Source: Archilochus colubris
Lineage: Eukaryota; Chordata; Aves; Apodiformes; Trochilidae
Reading direction: 5' to 3'
Length of the DNA: 64,000 nucleotides
NCBI GenBank assembly: GCA_023079485.1
Contig: CM041084.1
Span: 134,198,792-134,262,791, forward strand
The notes under the pieces are model-generated. The model saw nothing but the letters and a program-made list of their open reading frames with translations. It did not search any database and was not told the DNA's origin. The translations under genes were made by a program, and so were the position numbers. Positions 11,400 through 24,000 of this stretch are shown one piece after another; the stretch's first letter is position 1; every line of letters begins with the position of its first letter.

Positions 11400-12450
11400 A
11401 AAATGAGAACACAGCTCCCACATGAATCCATATGATACCAAAGGACTGGTCCTGCTCTGCTCTCTGGCTGAGCAAGATGGGGGTCCTTTATTGGGAAATT
11501 TGTATAGATATATACAAGGTGAATGACTCCAGCAGCTGGACTCAGAGTCTCGGTCTGCCCAGTATCAGCTTCTAGATTCTGCTTTCCCTAGTTGTTTCCC
11601 TAGAACAGTTTTCCCTAGAATAGTTTCTGTTTTCCTAGTTGTTTCCCTAGAACAGAGCCCTTAGCACAGAGCAGCACAGACACAGGCACACATGTAGGTT
11701 CCCTGGGCACCTGGGCTCAGACAGTTCCCATCGGGGATGTCCTAGCCACCCCCACCACATGTACACATACACACATGCACAAATAGTATTTCAGTATTTT
11801 AGTATTTTCAGTCAACACACAGGCCCCAGAGTCTCTCTGGGAGTTGATTCAGACCTCCTGACCCATAGAGGACCCTCTGGTCTCTCCAAATCTAGCTTTA
11901 TTATCTGGCTCCAAAGTTCTTACATGACTCACTGGTTAGTCCTACTTGATATTAACCTGCAGATGCAGTCTCCATGTGTTTCACTCACACCCCCAAAACA
12001 CACATACACACACAATAAAGAGTGCCTCACCCAGGAAAAGTTAGAAATGAAGTGTAATGAGAAGACAGAACAGATAATTGTGACCAGGCACATGGCAAGG
12101 CCAAGCCAGCATGCTGACCAGCCCACTGTCTACAGGCAACTGACACCTCTTCTCCCCTCTATTGTCCCATTCTGACTTCCTTCACTTCAATCTCTCTTTC
12201 CTCACCTTTGCTTTCTTCCTTAAGCATCCCACAATAAATCTTGCATGATCCCAGAATGCTATTTCCTTGTATTCTATAACAAGCCCCATCCAACTGGGCC
12301 TGTGAGGCTGATGGTCTCTGGAACAACCCTGGGGGGAGCTGGGGCAGGGGTTCATGCCTCAGCCTGGGGCACTGGGGCTCCCTCACAGGCTCTCCTTTGT
12401 ACTCCTTTCTCTGCGTGGGATGAGCTTTACATTCCCTTAGAATATTATTC
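11400..12450 (-). mobile_element. Probable endogenous retrovirus LTR-derived block
   Basis: This block is visibly richer in G and C than its surroundings. Read on the minus strand it contains 'gggaactgtctgagcccagg' followed by 'tgcccagggaacc' (11698-11731), which I associate with avian ERV LTRs, and an AATAAA signal (11487-11492) near what would be the LTR 3' side. A direct repeat of about 25 bp (tttccctagttgtttccctag and following) occurs at 11583-11608 and 11631-11655. A GC-rich patch lies at 12300-12420. No clear TG...CA ends, target duplication or viral protein is visible. Boundaries are rough; an unrelated GC-rich unique segment is the alternative. Confidence 0.4.
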
Positions 12451-15400
12451 ATATATATTTAAACTCTGGGTAAGATATATATCTTTAAAATAAATTCAGA
12501 TAAAGACTCAATTCCAGAGCTGTAGATATAGTATTAAATATAGTAAGAACATGAAGGTCAAGAGAAGCATTTCAAAATACGAACAGCAAAGTGTAAGAGA
12601 AGACATGAAGGCAGCCCTATCACCCAAAGGAAAGGTGCCAACAGGTACTTAAGTACTTTAGGGGGTAGGTGTCACCAGTCATTGTGATTCACACACTTCC
12701 CTGGTTCAGGAACCTTTGCATGATTCCAGCTTTCACCTCACTCACACTTCCTGCAAATGCTGGATTCACACTGCATAAAAAGTGTAATGTTAGATACAGA
12801 TGAAGAACATTTTCTGAATATTTTCTGAATGTATATGAAAGAGATAGTCTTTAACAATAGTAGGAACAGCATCACTGAAAATTGTGTGATATTCAGAACT
12901 GTGACTACAGATTGACAAATCTGAAGTAAGTTAAATCTGAATGAAATCTGAATGCTGTGTAAGTAATCTTCATCTAAATCCAGGTAGATACAGACTATAC
13001 TGTGGGAGAAAAATTACTATTCCTGGTATTCTGTTAGTGGAATAGAAAAAGAAAGGTGAATCTTTGCTTGAAGCCTTGACCTGAAATTCTATGGCAATCT
13101 CCACTCAGCCTCCACTCTGACTTGGAGAAGGCTAACCCAAACATTATGTTCAAATTTCACAGTTCAGTGATGAACCTTTGGGATCAAGGGAATGGTCCAC
13201 CAAATTGATCTAATCAGATTTAAAAACACATTTATAAATTTCTAAATACAACTGAAGAGAAGGCAACTAACCTATGCATTGATTTCTGTGAATATTATAA
13301 TTTTTTGTAAGTTCTGTATACCACCACAAGGACACAATTATAAAATAATCTGATTCCCTACTCAAGTAATTAAAACAAACAGTAATAGTCTTGCTGGCAT
13401 ACATTCTAAGAGAGGTTAGCAGATATATCTGTTTTGATGATGGTGGCTTTGCATTTAATTTGAATATTATTTTAGGCTGTCAGACAATATGTCATAATTA
13501 CCTTGAAAAATTTCAATGTTTTACTAAGACTAGAAGCAATGGCAAGGCACCAAGATCCTCATTGCAATGGTGTGCACTTAAATCATTGTATGTTTTGAAA
13601 CTTTTAATAGCTCAGGCAAAGTTTTTAGAGCATTAAACATTGAACATCTAGAACAGCTTAATAATAGCACCATAAATTATATTGATTATAAGATAAAGAC
13701 CTTTAAGGTAATGAAAACTTAAAATGATTCATTCCTTGAAGGACATTATGCAGACAAGTACTGATGGACAGGACTGCATATAAAACTTTCTGATGCATGA
13801 GCCTGGGGGCCCACCAGGTCATGCACACAAGTGCTAGGTTGCTGCCAGAGATTTTTTTTCTGCTCATCGTTTTCCTTTTGCTCTGTTGCAAATGCCATAC
13901 TCCAGGCTGCATTTCATTCCAGGTACCATGTCAGGAAGCATGAGGTGGAGTCCCAGAAAACATCCAGAGTCTACAACTTGGCAAGTCTGCAAATTAGATC
14001 TAGATATTTAACTACCTCTTCCACTCCGTAAGTCCCTCTGAATTTAGAAGTGAATACATTTACATGTTCACTCTGTCAAAATCACCTTGATGATCAGTGC
14101 TCAAAATCAAGTGAAGACTCAGTGCTCTTATGCCTACACTTATTGGAAAACTACATTTACTTCATTTGGCTGAGTGTACTGATGCCTCAGAGTACCATTT
14201 GTGAATGCTGAGCCTCTACTTAACTCTGCTTATGGTCTCCAGATTTAATTATGCAGGTATCTGGAAACCTCTACAGGAATGACTGGGAGTAAACCTTGAT
14301 TCATTGTAAAGTTGCTGTCCTATTGGAGCCCAAAAAAGAAAGTTGTAACTGCTACTGTTTATGCTAATGTGACCGTATTAATTACAAGAGATTCATTTAG
14401 TATTGAGGTATTACTTACTGTTCACATTTCAGAAGTGTTCTTTGGTGTATCATAGACTTTTAAAATTATTTCAGTATGAGACTGTAATACTATTTGATTT
14501 GTGGATAATTCTATTTGTCTATATCTTATAATATAATACTAACCTTTGGGAATGAGTGAGCAATTTCTCTTCCTAACACCAAAAATGGGTGGGGCCCAGT
14601 AACTTTTCTTCTGAAGTCATCTAGAATATCTTGTTCAGGAAAAATGAAGTATTGCATGTACAAGGTATGCAGGACTGGAGCTAAGTAGCACTTAGGAGCA
14701 AAATAAGGCACAAAAATTGAGGTTAGTTACAGTTGTTTTTTTGCTCATTGTCTAAATGAAGGTCTTTACTGCAGATTTTTCTGTAATATTTTGTGCATGT
14801 AGCATGGGTAATGGGTAAAAGCAATTTTTCTATATGCCATGTAGCATTGTCTATAATGTGACTCATTAGTCTACTGTGCAGAGCAATGATAGATCAGCCA
14901 CGTTGATATTTTTAAAGCTAATGAGCCACTGATTAGTGGCTGAGTGACTGAAGCTAACAAGATACGTTCTCTTCCAGTGATTTATAGTGATGAATTAATT
15001 AACATGATTCCAAATTCCATCTCCAGTGAAAGACGTGCTTTTCCTGCTTAGCTTCATAACACTGAGCAACTGCTGAATGTGCAGCCTGACTGTGAAGCTT
15101 TGCTAGTGAATTTATTCATACATGTATTTAAATTACAGAAGTATATTAAAAATAGTAGAAGGTTAAAAACTGGTAGCAGTATTCTATGTGCATGAAATGT
15201 AGAAGGATTAGATAAATATTATATTTTTCTTAAGATATGTTTAAAGAAATAATGTTTCAAGACTAATGATGGACAGAGACAATTTCTAACTTCCTCTTTA
15301 CTTCAAAAATGCTGGTTTAGGAATTACAGATTTTCAAACACTAATATTTTGTGCACCACTGTTAAATTTTACTCTGTCGTTTTTGGACAAATCATCAATG

Positions 15401-17732
15401 CTTTTATGTTGATCTGTGCAAAAGGTCTGATGACTGTTACCATGACACAGAATTTGTCATGCTGCTACCTTGCACATGCCCTGTATGACTCGAATGCCAC
15501 ATTAGCTTTACCACCAGTGTGAATGTCACATTCAGAAATTGAAGAAGAAGGAAGGTTCTTGCTCTTAGAACTGTAGGTTTAGATAGTCCTTTGCTTTTTC
15601 CTTCCCTTCCCTTCCCACAATTTAATTGAAGTCAGTGATTCATTATCCTCAACTTTATAAGTTATTGAATGAAATATCACACACTAAACTAAATATATAC
15701 AGGTAGACTGGCAAGTCAAAAATACTCAACATACTAATAATATAGATGCCTAACACTGGGAAGAATTTTAAAAATACTTTGAGGGGGGAGGGTATTATAA
15801 TCATAATATTTTACAGTCTTTCATTTTTTCTTTCCAGGAAGGCAAAACTTAGTTTCATAGGTCACAGATAATGTTTTTAATTCCCAGTATAATTCTGAAA
15901 ACACTTGGTTTCTTCATAATGCTAAACAGACACTCGTTTTATTACTAATTTGATAGAGCCATTCTTCTTATACATTTCTCTGAGGATGTCAAAATATCAC
16001 AAAAAATTAAATGACATTCATTACTTATTTTGGATTTTTTTATTAGTTACACACTTTTCTCAAGTTTTTGACTCCTTCTACTTTATTATTCGTTTTACTG
16101 CAGTACCTTGAAAACCGCATTTACTCGGGTTATGATACTACAGAATATATTACCATGAACTACTCAATATTAAGCATCTGATTAAGGCAGTTCCATTTCT
16201 GTGTCCTCTGATTCTAAGATTAACTAGAACATTATGGATGACTGATTATGGTATTTTTCAAAAGGAACTTGACAGCTTGTGGATGAAATTTTGTGTCCTT
16301 TATTCAAAGCCATTTGAGCAACTGCACATATTTTTCTACAGCATAGAATAGCATAAGGAATCATTTAATAAAAATTCCTTCTCATAATTTTAGTATCCTA
16401 AGGTTACGACTATTTTCTTGATTTAGTTCTTGGGTTTTGATTCTGAAAACATAACTCTAAGCTTTTACTATAGAATTTTCTAACTAAGTTGATTTTAGAG
16501 AAGAGTTTTTAAAAAGATGACTAATACAAAGATAATGAGTTGAGCAGATGGCAGAGATTTTCAGTAGCTTTATTTTAAACCTGAGATCTTGAAATCAAAT
16601 CTCTTGTTTCTATGAACACAGTTTTTGAAAGTCTGAAGTTTAAAGATTTTAAGGGTTTTTTCCACTATGTCCACTATAAAATCTTTTAGGAAAAACAAAG
16701 TTTTGTGGACAATGATATTTTAAGCACACACATTTCTATACTGAAAAAGACATCTACCTCAGAACAAAATTTTAGAGCAAGTGAATTCTCATATATAAAT
16801 GAATATCTATGCATTACATCTTCATTCAGAAAATTAACAAAACCAGTCTAATAAATAGTTGTTCTACGTTGGCAACAGAGAGTGAAATCAGTCTGTTAGC
16901 ATACATTCCATCCAGGAATGTGAGAAGCACAAATCCAATTAGTAGGTGTTTCTCGTGATCTTGAACACTCTTGTGGTATTAAAAATGCCCCAAAAAATGC
17001 AGTGTCAAGTTGAGAATTAGCTTCTTAAAGTTCATTTTAATAGAAGTTTGATTTTATTCTGTCTTTTCAATTAGAAAAAAATAAATAAGTGATCAATTTC
17101 ACTGGATATAGACAGAGTCATGAAATGCCAAGAAGCTAGTTGTTCCTTAATGTGCAATAATTAAATACTAATCTTATTATTTAGCTCACTGAAAAGCCAG
17201 TGAACATACGTTACTTAACCTTCTGTAATATATTTAGCTTAATTCCTTTCCTCCTCTCTCTTTTAAGATCAGTCATCAGGATATTTTTCTTCCACGTAAA
17301 AGACTGCACTTCAGATGGGATTATGCTAATTAAATTTACAATGCAGAAAACAAAAATTAATAAGACTGCCAAGAAGCCTGCAATAACTTCATGTCTTCGT
17401 AATTCTTCCCCCATTGCACTATTCCTTCAATGTTTTCCATTTCCCCCCTAATAAATTCTCTGAATTGTTTCCAAGATCTTTGGCATTTTGTTTGCATGAC
17501 AAAACAATCAAAGCAAAGCAAAGCAATCCCTATTGGGTTTTATCAAGTTTGATAATTAAAGCATCTAATTAAGTTGAGCTTAATATTTTACTGTGAAAAT
17601 TTATCCCCTGAAGTTCCTTCAGGTCCACATCATCAGGTTACAATTCATTTGAACTAGAGATGATGGAGGATGTCTCTCAAAGGTCAGATATCTGAATACA
17701 ACGCATAAATAATATACATCAGTGTTCCTTGG
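12451..17732. other. 5.3 kb unique AT-rich sequence, no feature seen
   Basis: I see no CR1, LTR, RNA gene or convincing exon. Short open frames at 13391-13636, 13703-14031 and 17200-17451 show no domains. It contains minor low-complexity words such as repeated 'caaag' near 17508-17525. Confidence 0.5.
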
Positions 17733-18281
17733 TGTACTGGGTCTGGCTGAAATGGAGTTAACTTTTTTTTTTTTTTTTTTTTTTTTTTCGCAGCAGCTCA
17801 CATAGTGCTGTGCTTTGTATCTTTGGCTAAAAAAGAGTTGATAACACACCAGTATTCTGGCTATCACTGAGCAAGACACACAGCATCAAGGCTTCCTCTC
17901 CAGTCCCTCCAGTCCCTGGGGCAGCTGACCCTATCTGACCAGAATGGTACCCAATATCTTATGATGTCGCACTCACACTCAGCAATAAAAACTGAGGGAA
18001 AGGAGGAGAGTATTCGTGTCTAAGGCATTTCCCATACAAAGGAACCAATATGCATGCTGAGGCCTTGCTTCCCAGGAGGTGTCTGGACATTTGCATGAGA
18101 TTTAGTGAACAAATCCCTCTTTTTACTTTGCTTCTGTGCACAGCTTTTAGCTTAATTACTAAGCAGCCTTTATCTGAACATATTAGTTTTTTCATCTTAT
18201 TTCCTCTTATTGTTCTGTTGAAGGCAAGTGATTGAGCTGCTGGGTGGGGATCTGGTAGGCAGTCAAGGTCAACACACCACA
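17733..18281 (+). mobile_element. Solo LTR of an avian endogenous retrovirus
   Basis: The block begins 'tgtactgggtctggctgaaa' and ends near 'ccaca' at 18281. Its internal order matches an LTR that I recognise from bird genomes: 'cagctcacatagtgctgtgc', 'gttgataacacacca', 'cagcatcaaggcttcctct', 'ggggcagctgaccc', then 'cagcaataaaaactgaggg' with the AATAAA signal at 17984-17989. A run of 26 T (17763-17788) interrupts the start. The 5 bp before it (cttgg, 17728-17732) and after it (cttgc, 18282-18286) match at 4 of 5 and could be a target-site duplication. No gag, pol or env is next to it, so recombination probably left a solo LTR. Class (ERVK-like or ERVL-like) is not settled. Confidence 0.75.
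17763..17788. repeat. 26-base T run inside the LTR
   Basis: A homopolymer of 26 T lies 30 bp inside the LTR start, where related copies as I remember them have a short T-rich stretch. It is either slippage expansion or an assembly-sensitive homopolymer. Confidence 0.85.
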
Positions 18282-19290
18282 CTTGCAAAAATGTTTCCTG
18301 AGAAAATAACCCCTGGATTTAGCAAAGTCTGCCAAATATATAAACTCAATAGAGTTACTCCAAAATCATCCCGTGAGTTCTATGAAAAATCTGCCCCATG
18401 GATATGACCGACCTTTTGCACTGTTTTGTGTCAGGTTAGAATATTAACTTTCAAATAAAAGAAACATAAGCTAGCAAGCTGCAAGCTTCATGACTTCACA
18501 AGTTTATCCTTTGCAGAAATTAGAAATAGAGAATTTCATTGAACATTTCTATAAACACATCTGCTTAGAACCAATTATGAAAATAAAGCAAAACAAGCTT
18601 GATTTTGTTCATATCATGCTTAAGTAAATGTGAAGAATTTCAGTAACATCAGAATTTCATTGGATTCATATTGAACATGTAAAGAGATAGAATAGCACTG
18701 AATGAGATTAGGTCAGTGTTCTGTGGTAGTGTCAAATTAATTAAAAATGAATCTAAAACAATCTGGGATAATTTTTTCTCTAAACTAATAGAATTACATG
18801 AAGAATCATTATGGATGTCTGTGTCTTAAATTAAAATACATCAGGTTTTGTTTTAGCTTTTCAATTTTTTAAAAAGACAAGATGTATTTATTTTTAAAGG
18901 AATGAAGAGATAAATCTAGATAAACATCCTACTGACTTTTTTTGTGTGTGCAATCTGTTTAAAAAATGAACTTTAGCAGGAGTGCAAAAAGGTGTGGGGT
19001 TTTTTTGTTTGTTTTTGGCTTCTTTTTTTCAAATGTAGCAATAACTAAAGTAAGAGTTTTCCTTTCTGCAGCTTCTGAATCTTTGAAAGACCTGCCCATC
19101 TTGAAAGGATAATCAAAACTTAACAGAGATGGGGCTTGGTCTTCTTTTGTTCCTCTGTTATAATATGGGAAGCCGTGTCAGCCAAGAGGTATTCTTCACT
19201 ATCTGTAGTGGTGAATCAGCTTGTTAGAGTCTTAGATTCAAGGAAGCAATTTTTGCATGATACTGCTAAAGCACTGCCAGTCCTACTTCC

Positions 19291-19332
19291 AAAAAACAAA
19301 ACAAAACAAAAAAAAAAACTAAAAATAAAAAA
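19291..19332. repeat. A-rich tract (AAAAC words)
   Basis: 'aaaaaacaaaacaaaacaaa' is followed by an A run and 'ctaaaaataaaaaa'. It is a simple low-complexity stretch. Confidence 0.75.
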
Positions 19333-21059
19333 TCCTGAAAAGCACATGTTCATTTTTATTTAATAAAATAAACGAGTAACAAGGCCATATTACAGACTAC
19401 TGTAAACCAGAGAGCTAATTTAAATATTTCATTGAAATAGTCTTTTTTACATTATTAAAATATTGTAAAAAAAAATAATCAAGAATTACCAAAAAGCTGA
19501 AAGAAATAAAGAAATAATCTTTGCAAAAAATAAAACACTTTCAGACTAAAATCCTGACCACACTTTATGTGGAAAAGAGGGTTGTTTGTTTCCCAGTAGA
19601 CTGAGTTAATATGTGGCACTTCAAAAGGCAGAGAACAGTTCTGGGGAAGGTGACTGCAATGGATGCAGTTGTTAACTACCAAGACTTCACAGGCAGGCAA
19701 AACAAATTATTTCAGCAGCCTTTGCCCTACTTTGTGCTTCCTGTGCCTTGGGGCAGTGCAGGCAGGGAGGATGGATAAGTTCTTCTGACCGGTGTCTGAT
19801 GTAGTCAACTCTCCAAAAAAAAAAAGATCCTGACCTATAGCCAGCATAAATTACTGGGTAAACATTTCAGTATACTTAGGAAAATGAATCTGACAAGGAC
19901 TTCTAGAATGTTCCTCTGATTTTTAAGGCATTACTACAGATTGCTACCGAGAAACTACAAAATAATAACTTGCTAGAACATTTTCTTTTGCTGCCTTTGG
20001 GCTACAAGTGTTTCTATATTTTTATATGGAGCTAAATACCTTTCTGCAGCAATTTTGAACTAATATGTTGAGTTTAGATCTTTTATGAAGCCCTAGGACA
20101 ATCAAACACAGTTTCTATTATGCATCACCCATTAGAGTGAGTAGTTCAAATTCTGTTATTTTTCACAAGGTTTTATTGTCCTCAATAAAAAAATAATCCT
20201 CAAAAAATATTGAAGGGACTGGGAATGTGAAAATTACTAGTCTGATCTCTAAGCAGGTGTAAGCTTTTATTTTCAGTCTCTGTCATCCCATTAGTATTTT
20301 TGAAATCCCCTGAAACTGAGTTTAACTGACTTTTTGGCTTTTTCCAACACTCAGTGAGCCAGCATCTGTATCACTTTGTGTCATTATTCAACCCTTTTTT
20401 TCCACACTGCTATCTGAAGGACTGAATCTGAAACTTTGCATTCTAACACCACCATAACTAATTTTTTTTCCATTCTCCACCCCTAAACACTGAGCAACTG
20501 CAATTTTAATTTCAAGCTCTGGTTGCATTTTATTTATCAAAAGGCTTTTCACATTATCTAGAAAGTGTGGCATATTTTCATATTTCATATTTCTGTTGAA
20601 AAATTGCTTCATCAAATTCTTCTTTGTTGGGGTGTGGAGGAGGGTGGAGAGCTATGCCCCAATATACCAGTCAGAAACAATTCTTTTGTTCATTCTTTTT
20701 TTCCCCATTCCTTTTGGTTTTCTTTTGCACTGTCCTCCACTGGGTACCACATAAATATGCAACATTGCTGCAATGATGGCCTACATCAACTTTCATGGGA
20801 AGAGAAGACATGTATAAAACATATTTTTAAGCTTTATTTTGGTACATTCTGGGTGATAAAAGGCATATGAGTTTATGACCCACAGAGTCATTAAAACTTG
20901 CAAGGATTTTTTTTCCAAGGATCTTGGAAAAAATCATCAGATCTTAAACATGAGAAAAAGTGCTCTGTAGAATAAGAGAGCTCTCTGGTAAAGTTCCTCT
21001 TGTACATTTCTTTACTAGGTGATGCAACAGTTATTAAAAATTAATGATTATTACATTAT

Positions 21060-21095
21060 GTAACAATAACAATAGCAATAACAATAGTAATAGAA
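21060..21095. repeat. Imperfect ACAATA-type short tandem repeat
   Basis: 'taacaataacaatagcaata' is followed by 'acaatagtaatag', giving about six imperfect 6-base units. It is too short and decayed to be a useful microsatellite. Confidence 0.65.
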
Positions 21096-24000
21096 GTTTT
21101 CCAATGAGATTCACGAGCTCAGGGAAGTAAGATTTCTTAATACTGTTATTTATTATTGCAGTCACTTAAAACATTAGAGGAACCTATTAAAAGAATAAGG
21201 GGATTTTTTAAAGTACGTTTGAAGGGAGATCACAAATACAAAAAGAAATAAACATATAAAAGAGTAAAGGAAGCATATATAGGGCTAAAAGATTATCTCT
21301 ATCCCAAGAACTTGCTAGAGATATTTTCTTAATATGGTATCTTATGCATAATGCTGTTAAAACTTACTCATGCATATTGAATAAATATACATTTCTGTAT
21401 CCTGGTGAAATTATAGTTTCACTATATATAATGCAATTTAAAAGGTAAGTCTATTGTTTACAAGAAATGAATAATCTTTACTTTATAAATTAAAATTTTT
21501 CATATAGCATACCTATTCACAGCTTAAATTATGCCATTGAAAAAATAATGCTAATTTTACTTGGTTTTAACTGCTCAGAACAAACAAGTGTGAACCGCTG
21601 TAAGCTGTAAATATCTTGCACTATCTTTACCCTTTGAAATATCTGTCAGAAGGAGTGTATCATAGTCTGCAAAGGATTATATTGCGACCCATCCTCCAGT
21701 ATCTGTTTTTTATTAATAAAAATATAGATTTGTATTATTTAGGAATATATACATTGGGTTTGTTAGTTTTGGGGTTTTTTTAGTCTTATTCTTTGCAAAA
21801 AACAACAGGAGCAACTAGTTAGTTTGCAGACTCTGGCTGGTTGAACAGCAGTCATTTTATAATTAAGCTGTCCACTTGAAAAATAAGAAAAGCTCGAGAT
21901 CTGCCAAAACAATGCTCTAGCCAAACATAGTGCTATACTTAAGCCCTTACAAAACTGAAGACATAATTTCTGTAAATAAGGAAAAGAAAATTCATCTCTC
22001 GGAAGTATAGAAACTCCAACATGTAGTAGTGCATGTCTTTTGACTGATAGATCTCAGGAAAAACACACATTTTGAGGGAACAGAGATCAGGTGGCAAAAT
22101 GACCTATTGGAATTTACACAGTCTTTGTTTACAGAACATATAGGTCTGAGTTCAAATGCCATCAATATCCTATTAACTGATGTCCTGAAGCAAAATGAAC
22201 TACAATGAAGATTCAAATAAAAATCATTAATCTGTTACATATTCTATCACTATAAAAAAAATATTGTTATTTCTTTCAATTGTTGCAGTCAGAACAAAGT
22301 GTGAATTTTTGAGTTTGTTTGTTGCTTTTTTTCCTTTTTTTGAATACCTCATTTTTATGCATGCATCAGACTAAAAAAATGCCAAACTTCCAATTGAATA
22401 AGCATAGTATCATCGAAGTGCAATTGATCTTTTAAAGAAAAACTTTAATGCTTTTTCCTCCCTGGTTATTTTATATTCCCAGCAGGAAGGGAAAAAAAAG
22501 AAATACGAGATGAATGAACAGGTAAAGCATAAATGACAAATTGGTCTCTGCTGTAACAAATCACAGACTATCCTATACAAAACCACTACTTCTTTCCAGA
22601 GTCCCTAATCCAAAATTGAACACACTAGGCAGCTTCACATTTTAATGGAGGCACTATTTTTTCCTGTCCCCAAATTTCAGCTTTTTCTACTGCATTCTTT
22701 TATAAGTTTCAAAGAGATTCGTGAGTCAATGCTCTGAAACAGCAGATGACAGAAAATAAAAGGTTCTGGTAGAGCTACACAAGTCAGTATTGTAAGCCAT
22801 AAATTCTTCATCTGTCTCCCCATTTTTTTTCCAGTTCTTGCAGCATACAGAGTTTGTGAAATGGAAGTTCAGTGCACAGTTAAAGCTTTCAAACCATGAA
22901 TACCCAAGGAGTGTTTCATGAGGGTTACAAACTTCATGAAAGTGGTTGGGATAACAGTTTCAAACTCTCAAAAAGTACCAATATCTCTATTACAATCAGG
23001 GAATGCCTCAGAGATTTGATACCAATCATACAGATGTCATTTAAATTAAAGATACTCATAATCCATATAAACCAGGAGGAATGTATCAAAAAGGTCAGAC
23101 TTACACCTATGATACTGCATGTGCATGAGGAGCAGGAAACCGTTTAAGGGCAAACACAAAAAGCAAGTATGATGAATGCTCCTGGGGACATTTTATGAAA
23201 ATTAAAAGATGATGCTCTTACTGCAAAGTGAAGTATCTTTAGGAAGAGACAGAATCATATACACATGCTTTATATAGCTTGAAGGATTTGCCTTTCATCA
23301 AGGACTGCATGCTGGCATAGCTGACATCGAACAAATGGGAAGAATTAAATACAACAGACAACTCCAGCTGGTCAGAAAATCCCAGAGCCACTGTTACTGG
23401 GGTATGGAAAGATATTTCATGGAAGCGAGCAATCAGCACGTGTTTGTCCCATTCTTATCCTTCCTCAAACACCTTCTGTTGTCGTGTTAAAGATAAGCTT
23501 TGGGACATATAGACCACTGATCTGAACTGATCATTCTGATCTTATCAAAGCATGATATTCTTCAAACTTTTACAGACTTCACGCAATACTTTCTATTTCT
23601 ATACACTTAAAATTATTCTGTGCTGAAGTGATTTTTGTAGACCAATACAAAACAAATAAATGCACACATGCATTGCTTTGATACTTCTCTACTCTTTTTG
23701 GGATTACTGGAGCTGTTGTCTAGCATTCTACACTACGTTACCTCTTTCCTCTGATAATGCTAATTAATTTTCTATGTTCATAGTGATCAAAACATGCACT
23801 TAGATTTCCAACTAGGGTCCAGCATTTTCTGTGTTGAGAAGAATATGCCAGGCTCTCAGAAATATGTTTGTATCTCAGAGTTTAACTGTCTAAACATTTA
23901 TTTCAATACTTGAACCATTCAAACCAACAGGATGAAATTTAGATTGCTTCACAGTACATCTGGTTACTACCTGAAAAAGCTGGAAGTTACACTGTGAAAA

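Noticed and set aside
17619..17879. 86-codon minus-strand frame with a poly-lysine stretch
   Set aside because: It is created by the 26-T run inside the solo LTR.
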